From positions 1 through 20,964 of the forward strand of contig CAZWVM010000047.1 of NCBI GenBank assembly GCA_964637705.1: DNA of 20,964 nt. The letters run 5' to 3'. Below are positions 15,687-20,964 of this stretch, piece after piece. How positions within the stretch are numbered: position 1 is the first letter of the stretch; each line of letters starts with the position of its first letter. Origin of the DNA: CAZWVM01 sp964637705 (GTDB lineage Bacteria; UBA8481). The notes below the pieces were generated by a model, which ran no database searches, was not told the DNA's origin, and worked only from the letters and a program-made list of their open reading frames with translations. The position numbers were made by a program, and so were the translations under genes.

Positions 15687-17249
15687 TCATCCGCTCGGTC
15701 GTGATCCGCGCGACGCGCCGCCGAGCATGCATTGCCGCGCGATGGACCGCAGCACTTCATCGCCCGGTCGAGCCTCCGGATCCGAGGGATCGATCTCCAG
15801 GTTCCACACCTTTCGGGCGGCGGCGAGGAGTCGCGGTGCGCCGGGTTCGCTCTCGATGCCGATCCAGCGGTTGATCTCCCTCCAGGAGTCCCAGGCTGCT
15901 TCGCGGCGGAACCGGGCGAGCAGAAGGAACCGGTCCGGAGGCACGGCGGGGAGCCGGCGAAAGCGGCTTCCGAGAAGACGAAGCTCGTGACCGGGCGGAA
16001 CCCATTCGTGGACGAAGAGCCCGCGGTCCGAGAGGTCGAGGCGGTCCGTCCGTCCTCCCAGGAATGCCTCCGCCGCCTCGCAAACGGAATCCACGTCGAC
16101 ACGGTCCATGCACGCATGCGCGAATTCGGGAGGGCAATCCATCCGGTCGCAGGGGCGGCATGGAAGGGATGCATATTGGAGCAGGAGACCCGGGCCGTAA
16201 GGCCCGACCCAGTTCGGTCCGGCCACGACGATCGACGGAACTCCGAGCCCGGCGGCGAGGTGATGGATTCCGGTCTCGTTCGAGACGAGAAGCCGGGTCC
16301 GGCCCAGGGCCGCGGCGACGACGTCGAGAGGTTGCCCCACGAGCGACCGGCCCCCGGGCGGCATCGCCGCGACGCACTCCGTCCTGTGTCGCTCCCCGCC
16401 GATCACGAGGACCTCCAGGGCGTGGGCGGCGCCGATCCGTTCCGCGACGGCTCGAAAACGGTCCGCGGGCCATTGCCGCGAGGAATGGTTGGCGCCGGGC
16501 ACGATTCCGAGGAAGGGTCCTTCGCCCGCGAGTTCGCGCGCGCGGCGGCGCGCCTCCTCCGGCACGGCAAAGCGAATGGCACGGTCTTCCGCGTCGACCA
16601 GGAGCGCCCAGGCGTTCGCGGCGAGAGGATCCATGGCGGCCGCCTGGCCTTCCTTCGTCCTCATCCACGTGTTGAACTGTATCCCCGCATGACCCTTGAC
16701 CGTGGGGCGCCCGGTCTCGTCATAGACCACGAATCCGTCGGCGCGATCGCCTCCGGCCAGGGCGGCCAACCCCGCCGAGCGAGGCGAGGTATGCAGGTTC
16801 ACGACCCAATCGTAGCCGGCCGCGCGCAACCGTTCGACGACCTCCCGCGCCCGACCGTGGGCCGCCGCGACCGACGAGGCGCCGAGATCGGCATAGATCG
16901 TCTCCCCGGGAAAGACGATCACCTCGTCGAACGCATCATGCGTCCCGACCAGGCCGGCGACCGTCTCTTCCGTCAGGAGGTCGATCCGGGCTTCCGGATA
17001 CCTCGAGCGAAAAGCGTCGAAGGCGGGCGTCGCGTAGAGAACGTCCCCGATCGAGGAGAGAAGGATCACGAGAATGCGACGGGGGGAAGGCGGCGGCGGA
17101 CGCAGGAGAAATCCCCACGTCTCGTCCGGCTCGAAATTGGTTACGGCGCAATCGTAGAGCAGGAGGAGAAGGCGTTCGTCGTCGTTCAAGGGTTCGCGCG
17201 CCGCGGTCTTCACGCGAATCGCGTCACGGATTTCCAACAGGGACGGCAC
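15687..17249 (-). CDS. Glycosyltransferase family 9 (heptosyltransferase-like), long form
   Basis: The 520-residue protein starts at GTG 17249 with AAGGG seven bases upstream. The open frame extends further, but that part only shadows the neighbouring gene. After ~55 N-terminal residues comes the GT9 opening RRILVILLSSIGDVLYATPA. Later features are DWVVNLHTSPRSAGLA, FLGIVPGANHSSRQWP, VLVIGGERH, and the donor-binding region LLVSNETGIHHLAAGLGVPS. The Cys-rich CRPCDRMDCP...HACM stretch is common in the family. GT9 enzymes add heptose or related sugars from ADP- or other nucleotide donors to lipopolysaccharide core. About 135 residues after the GT9 part (from VCEAAEAFLGG onward) form an extension I do not recognise. 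It is the last gene of the minus-strand operon, 70 bp after the preceding stop. Confidence 0.87.
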   Translation of the reverse strand: MPSLLEIRDAIRVKTAAREPLNDDERLLLLLYDCAVTNFEPDETWGFLLRPPPPSPRRILVILLSSIGDVLYATPAFDAFRSRYPEARIDLLTEETVAGLVGTHDAFDEVIVFPGETIYADLGASSVAAAHGRAREVVERLRAAGYDWVVNLHTSPRSAGLAALAGGDRADGFVVYDETGRPTVKGHAGIQFNTWMRTKEGQAAAMDPLAANAWALLVDAEDRAIRFAVPEEARRRARELAGEGPFLGIVPGANHSSRQWPADRFRAVAERIGAAHALEVLVIGGERHRTECVAAMPPGGRSLVGQPLDVVAAALGRTRLLVSNETGIHHLAAGLGVPSIVVAGPNWVGPYGPGLLLQYASLPCRPCDRMDCPPEFAHACMDRVDVDSVCEAAEAFLGGRTDRLDLSDRGLFVHEWVPPGHELRLLGSRFRRLPAVPPDRFLLLARFRREAAWDSWREINRWIGIESEPGAPRLLAAARKVWNLEIDPSDPEARPGDEVLRSIARQCMLGGASRGSRPSG

Positions 17250-17319
17250 GGTCAATCCCTTCGGCGAAGGATCACGAGGCCTCCGGAGAGTCGTGCACTT
17301 CGATCCGGTCGAGGGGCAT

Positions 17320-18975
17320 TCAGCGCCCCGCGAGGCGCGTCCACGTGCCGTACCCGCCGGAGTAGTTTCGCGCCCTGAAACCGTTCTGAACGAGGAAACG
17401 CGCCGCATAGTAGCCGCGCTGGCCGGCCTGGCAGAAGACGAGGATCTCCCGGTCCCGGGGCAGTTCGCCGGCCCTCTCGCGCAGGATCGAAAGCGGCAGA
17501 TTGATGGCGCCAGGAATCGTGCCGCGCGCGAACTCGGCGGGCTCACGCACATCGACGAGCGCCGCGCCGGCCGCGACATCCGCTTCGAGCGTCGACCAGT
17601 CCGCCAGCGGATGATCGCCACGCACGACGTTGGCGGCGACGAACCCGGCCATGTTCACCGGGTCCTTCGCCGCGCCGAACTGCGGCGCGTAGGAGAGTTC
17701 GGCCTCCTCGAGGTCGAAGACGCTCCCGCCCTTCTGGATGAAGGCCGCGATCACGTCGATGCGCTTCTCCACGCCCTCCTCGCCCGCGGCCTGCGCGCCG
17801 AAAAGACGGCCGTCGGCGCGGGAGAAGACGAGTTTCAGGTGAATCGGCTTCGCCCCGGGATAGTAGCCGACGTGGTGACCGGGATGGACCCAGATCCGCT
17901 CGAAGTCGTCCCGCCCCTGTCTTCGCAGGTATTTCTCGGATGCGCCGGTCGCGGCCAGGGTCATCCCGAAGGCTCCGACCACGGCGGTGGCCTGGACCCC
18001 TCGGAATCGGCTGTCGCGCCCGGCGATCACGTCCGCCGCGATCCTCCCCTGCCGGTTCGCCGGGCCGGCCAGGGGCACGGCCGTCGACGCGCCCGTCACG
18101 GCCTCCCGAACCTCTACGGCGTCGCCCACGGCGAAGATGCGGGGATCGGACGTGCGCATGCGGTCGTCGGTCCGGATATGCCCGCGCGGGCCCAGTTCGA
18201 GCCCGCACGCGGCGGCCAGTTCCGAATCGGGCTTCACTCCGATCGAGAGGATGACGAGACCGGAGGTGACGGTACGGCCGGACTTGAGGCGGGCGAGCAA
18301 TCCGTCGCCCGCGGTCTTCACGCTCTCGAGCGAATCCCCGAGGATCAGCGTGACTCCGTTTTCCTCCAGGCGCCTCTTCATCTCGACGGCCATCTCGGGA
18401 TCGAAAGGCGGCAGGACCTGGTTGGCCAGTTCCACGACCGTCACGTCCATCCCGCGGTGCCTGAGGTTCTCCGCCATCTCGACGCCGATGAAACCGGCGC
18501 CGACGACGAGCGCACGCTTGACCTCGCGGCGCTCGATCCATGCGCGGATCGCCGCGCTGTCCGGAACGGTGCGGAGCGTGAAGATGCCGGGCAAGTCACC
18601 GCCCGGGAAGGGAGGGCGGACGGGCGAGGCGCCGGGCGAGAGGACGAGCGCGTCGTAGCGCTCGCGCGCGACGAGACCGCTCCCGAGATCCTTCACCTCG
18701 ATCTCGGTCCTCGCGCGGTCGATCGAGAGGACCTCGTGACGCGTCCTGACGTCGATGGCGAACCGGGCCTTGAAGAGCGCCGGCGTGGCGAGAAAGAGGT
18801 TCTTTTCCTCCCGGATCACGTCGCCGACATGGTACGGCAGGCCGCAGTTGGCGAAGGAGACATGGGGTCCCCGTTCGAAGACGACGATCTCGGCGGTCTC
18901 GTCGAGGCGCCTGAGGCGCGCCGCGCAGCTGGCGCCGCCGGCGACTCCGCCGACGACAAGGACTCTCAGGCCCAT
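17320..18975 (-). CDS. CoA-disulfide reductase / rhodanese fusion flavoprotein
   Basis: The 551-residue protein combines an FAD/NAD(P)-dependent disulfide reductase with a C-terminal rhodanese domain, the CoADR-RHD architecture. Motifs in order: VLVVGGVAGGASCAARLRRL (FAD binding), SFANCGLPYH with the single active cysteine near 44, GAGFIGVEMAENL (NAD(P)H binding), IFAVGDAVEV, and LSYAPQFGAAKDPVNMAG, matching the CoADR dimer-interface tyrosine segment. The rhodanese part (about 456-551) has VDVREPAEFARG and the active loop CQAGQRG with Cys near 515. Such enzymes reduce CoA-disulfides, persulfides or polysulfides in the cytoplasm. A gap of 12 bases separates it from the upstream DUF2892 gene, supporting a joint role in sulfur or thiol handling. 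The exact substrate cannot be read from sequence. Confidence 0.93.
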   Translation of the reverse strand: MGLRVLVVGGVAGGASCAARLRRLDETAEIVVFERGPHVSFANCGLPYHVGDVIREEKNLFLATPALFKARFAIDVRTRHEVLSIDRARTEIEVKDLGSGLVARERYDALVLSPGASPVRPPFPGGDLPGIFTLRTVPDSAAIRAWIERREVKRALVVGAGFIGVEMAENLRHRGMDVTVVELANQVLPPFDPEMAVEMKRRLEENGVTLILGDSLESVKTAGDGLLARLKSGRTVTSGLVILSIGVKPDSELAAACGLELGPRGHIRTDDRMRTSDPRIFAVGDAVEVREAVTGASTAVPLAGPANRQGRIAADVIAGRDSRFRGVQATAVVGAFGMTLAATGASEKYLRRQGRDDFERIWVHPGHHVGYYPGAKPIHLKLVFSRADGRLFGAQAAGEEGVEKRIDVIAAFIQKGGSVFDLEEAELSYAPQFGAAKDPVNMAGFVAANVVRGDHPLADWSTLEADVAAGAALVDVREPAEFARGTIPGAINLPLSILRERAGELPRDREILVFCQAGQRGYYAARFLVQNGFRARNYSGGYGTWTRLAGR

Positions 18976-18987
18976 CGCGCCCGCCCC

Positions 18988-19194
18988 CTAGCAGCAGGGG
19001 CCGGAGCTGTCCGGCACGCCGAGCTTCCGGAGGATCGTGATGAGCGGGCACCAGCCCGTGAAGGCGCTCTGGAAGAGATTGGCGCCGACGAAGGCCGTGA
19101 AGAGAAGCCACGCCGTGTGGTGCCAATACGCCAGGGCCGCCGAGAGCATGACGAAGGTTCCCGCCACCACGCGAATCCACTTTTCCACCGTCAT
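18988..19194 (-). CDS. DUF2892 (YgaP-type) small membrane protein
   Basis: The 68-residue protein MTVEKWIRVVAGTFVML... has two hydrophobic helices around a Gly-rich turn and the family pattern NLFQSAFTGWCPL, as in the membrane part of the rhodanese protein YgaP. I chose ATG 19194, ten bases after GGAGG. A GTG at 19203 would add three residues but is only one base from that site. The protein ends SSGPCC, a C-terminal cysteine pair. In E. coli YgaP this membrane unit is fused to a rhodanese; here the rhodanese is on the next gene, so the two products may work together. Sixteen bases separate it from the RND gene. Confidence 0.87.
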   Translation of the reverse strand: MTVEKWIRVVAGTFVMLSAALAYWHHTAWLLFTAFVGANLFQSAFTGWCPLITILRKLGVPDSSGPCC

Positions 19195-19210
19195 CTTCTT
19201 CACACCTCCG

Positions 19211-20964
19211 TCATTTCTTCCTCATCATCAGGTTATACGAAACCGGCACCACGATCAGCGTGAATCCCGTCGAGGCCACGATCCCGAAGACGAAGGACCA
19301 CGCCATGCCGCTGAAGATCGGGTCGAGGACGATGATCCAGGCCCCGAGCAAGGCGGCGCCGGCGGTCAGGAGAATCGGCCTCAAACGCGTCGCTCCCGCC
19401 TCCACGATCGCCTCCTCGAGGTCCTTCCCTTCCCTCCTCAGGAGTTCGATGAAATCGATGAGTATGATCGAGTTCCGGACGACGATCCCGGCGAGGGCGA
19501 TGAGGCCGATCATGCCGGTCGCGGTGAAGAAGATGGGGTTGGGGATCGCGCCGACCGGGCGGGCCAGGGCGAGATTCAGGAGCCAGAAACCGGGGAAGAC
19601 GCCGATCATCGTCAGGGGGATGGCGAGCATGATGACGAGCGGGACGGCGAGGGATCCGGTCTGGGCGACGAGCAGGATGTAGATCATGACGCAGGCGGCG
19701 CCGAAGGCGAGGCCGAGATCGCGGAAGGCGTCGACCGTGATCTTCCACTCGCCCTCGCCGCGCCAATCAACGTCGTAACCCGGCGGCAGGATCTTTCCGA
19801 TCCGGGCGTCGGCGTCGAAGAGGACGTTGACGGGCGAGATGCCGGAGGCCTCGGCGGTCACGTACACCACGGGTTTCTGGTCCTTGTGGTAGATCATCGG
19901 GCGCATCGTCACGCGCTCGAGCCGCGAGATCTCCGCGAGCGGGACGAGCGCGCCCGTGCGGCCTCTCACGCGCAACGACAGGAGCGCGTTCTCGTCCGCC
20001 CGCATCTCGCGGGGCAGGCGCAGGCGGATCGGGATCGCCTCCAGCTCCACCCCTTCCCTCAACCCGCCCGCCTCCCCTCCCGCGAGCGCGAATCTCACCG
20101 TCGCGACGGCGTCCTCGACGGAGACCCCCGAGAGAGCGGCCTTCTCGCGGTCGACGACGATCTCGAGCCGTTCCCGTTCCGCCTCGACCGTCCAGTCGAC
20201 CTCGGCCGCGTGCGGCGTCGCGGCGAGCTCGTCCTTCACCTTCGCGGCGACCGCGATGAGCTCCTCGTGCGAGGCCTCCTCGGGGCCCCGCACCTCCGCG
20301 ACGATGCCCGCGAGGACCGGCGGACCGGGCGGCGTCTCGACGACCTTCACGATGACCCCGTGCCGTCCGCCGATCCGGTCCACCTCCGGACGGAGCCTCA
20401 GCGCGATTTCGTGCGACGAGGCCTGGCGCTCGGTCTTCGGGAGGAGATTCAGGCGCAGGTCGCCGATGTTGCCGCCACGGCGGATGAAGTACTGCCGGAC
20501 GAGGCCGTTGAAGTCGATGGGCGAGGAGAGACCGGCGTAGGACTGGTAGTCGGTCACCTCGGGAACGCTCCTCGCCAGTTGCCCCAGTTCCGCGAGCACC
20601 GCGTCGGTCTTCTCGAGCGCGAATCCTTCCGGCGCCTCGACCACGAGGAGCAGGTCGTCCTTGTTGGCGAACGGAAGCATCTTCACCGGGACGAGGCCGA
20701 GCGGCACCATCGCGACGGAGGCGAAGAAGACGAGACCGAGCGCGCCGAGCACGAGACCGGTCTTCGCGGGCGAGCGGAGAAGCGGGCGGACGAGCGCGCC
20801 GTAGCGGCGATAGAGCCCCGTCTCCCGGATATCGAACGCCGGCGCCGGGATGTCGTACTCGCGGCGCAGGGCGTGGTAGGCGGCCCAGGGCGTCACGGTG
20901 AAAGCCACCAGGAGGCTCATGAGCATGGCGACCGGGACGTTGAAGGCCATCGGCGCCATGTAGG
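19211..20964 (-). CDS. RND efflux transporter permease subunit, C-terminal part
   Basis: The frame runs off the right edge (a Tyr codon precedes the first visible Met), so this is the C-terminal ~584 residues of a protein normally about 1000-1100 long. Visible features are a membrane helix with SLLVAFTVTPWAAY, KMLPFANKDDLLLVVEAPEG opening the second periplasmic half, SPIDFNGLVRQYFIRRGGN, ETPPGPPVLAGIVAEVRGP, then a final block of membrane helices with EAGATRLRPILLTAGAALLG. This pattern belongs to the AcrB/CusA superfamily branch with the PPGPPVL motif. It pumps an unknown substrate out of the inner membrane or periplasm using the proton gradient. Partner adaptor and outer-membrane genes would lie upstream, outside the window. 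The downstream genes suggest a thiol- or sulfur-linked substrate, which is inference. Confidence 0.92.
   Translation of the reverse strand, partial: YMAPMAFNVPVAMLMSLLVAFTVTPWAAYHALRREYDIPAPAFDIRETGLYRRYGALVRPLLRSPAKTGLVLGALGLVFFASVAMVPLGLVPVKMLPFANKDDLLLVVEAPEGFALEKTDAVLAELGQLARSVPEVTDYQSYAGLSSPIDFNGLVRQYFIRRGGNIGDLRLNLLPKTERQASSHEIALRLRPEVDRIGGRHGVIVKVVETPPGPPVLAGIVAEVRGPEEASHEELIAVAAKVKDELAATPHAAEVDWTVEAERERLEIVVDREKAALSGVSVEDAVATVRFALAGGEAGGLREGVELEAIPIRLRLPREMRADENALLSLRVRGRTGALVPLAEISRLERVTMRPMIYHKDQKPVVYVTAEASGISPVNVLFDADARIGKILPPGYDVDWRGEGEWKITVDAFRDLGLAFGAACVMIYILLVAQTGSLAVPLVIMLAIPLTMIGVFPGFWLLNLALARPVGAIPNPIFFTATGMIGLIALAGIVVRNSIILIDFIELLRREGKDLEEAIVEAGATRLRPILLTAGAALLGAWIIVLDPIFSGMAWSFVFGIVASTGFTLIVVPVSYNLMMRKK

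Noticed and set aside
17272..17319. 15-codon minus-strand frame starting right after the CoADR-rhodanese stop
   Set aside because: It is too short to support, with no ribosome-binding site of its own or recognisable sequence; most likely plain spacer before the GT9 gene.
17293..19263. Long plus-strand open frame (656 codons) opposite the CoADR-rhodanese gene
   Set aside because: The opposite strand carries complete FAD, NAD(P)H and rhodanese motifs. The plus-strand translation is low-complexity and has no recognisable domain.

Overview
The window is a piece of a high-GC genome from a Gram-negative bacterium that I cannot place precisely. Three things point to an outer membrane: a PorV/PorQ-type outer-membrane protein, a heptosyltransferase-like GT9 enzyme, and an RND efflux pump. 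PyrD is the membrane-bound, quinone-linked class 2 type. PorV-type proteins are common in the FCB group and in candidate phyla of that neighbourhood, so an uncultured member of such a lineage is a reasonable guess but unproven.

Layout. (1) 1-5305, plus strand: purB (5' end cut by the window edge), then a strongly palindromic 166-bp gap, then purD-pyrR-pyrB-pyrC, mostly with overlapping or near-touching ends. (2) 5365-11419, plus strand: three translationally coupled genes unrelated to nucleotide synthesis. They are a secreted protein with a possible NTF2-like C-terminus, followed by two paralogous membrane-anchored proteins with a zinc-dependent phospholipase C / S1-P1-nuclease-like domain. 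The second paralogue also carries a beta-propeller and a further C-terminal beta-rich region. Parts of this block are clearly AT-richer than the rest, and the paralogues share a nearly identical GC-rich DNA segment. (3) 11427-13705, plus strand: pyrD-pyrF-pyrE, completing UMP synthesis apart from carbamoyl-phosphate synthetase, which is not in the window. (4) 13799-15629, plus strand: the PorV-like protein and a small GT2-like glycosyltransferase. (5) 15687-20964, minus strand: an operon read from the right edge, RND pump (partial) - DUF2892 membrane protein - CoA-disulfide-reductase/rhodanese fusion - GT9 glycosyltransferase. It converges on the plus-strand genes across a 57-bp gap containing a hairpin.

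How it fits together. Regions 1 and 3 form a de novo pyrimidine cluster attached to two purine genes. The three-gene block sits between pyrC and pyrD, where it would separate the early enzymes from the late ones. A -10-like hexamer placed exactly six bases before the pyrD start suggests pyrDFE can be transcribed independently. The same spacing precedes the PorV and GT2 genes, which suggests leaderless transcription. The minus-strand RND/DUF2892/CoADR-rhodanese set looks like a thiol or reactive-sulfur handling module.

The most unusual content is the tandem membrane-tethered phospholipase-like pair and its mosaic DNA. No RNA genes, CRISPR arrays, transposase genes or phage genes were seen, and there is no gene-free stretch above 300 bases.
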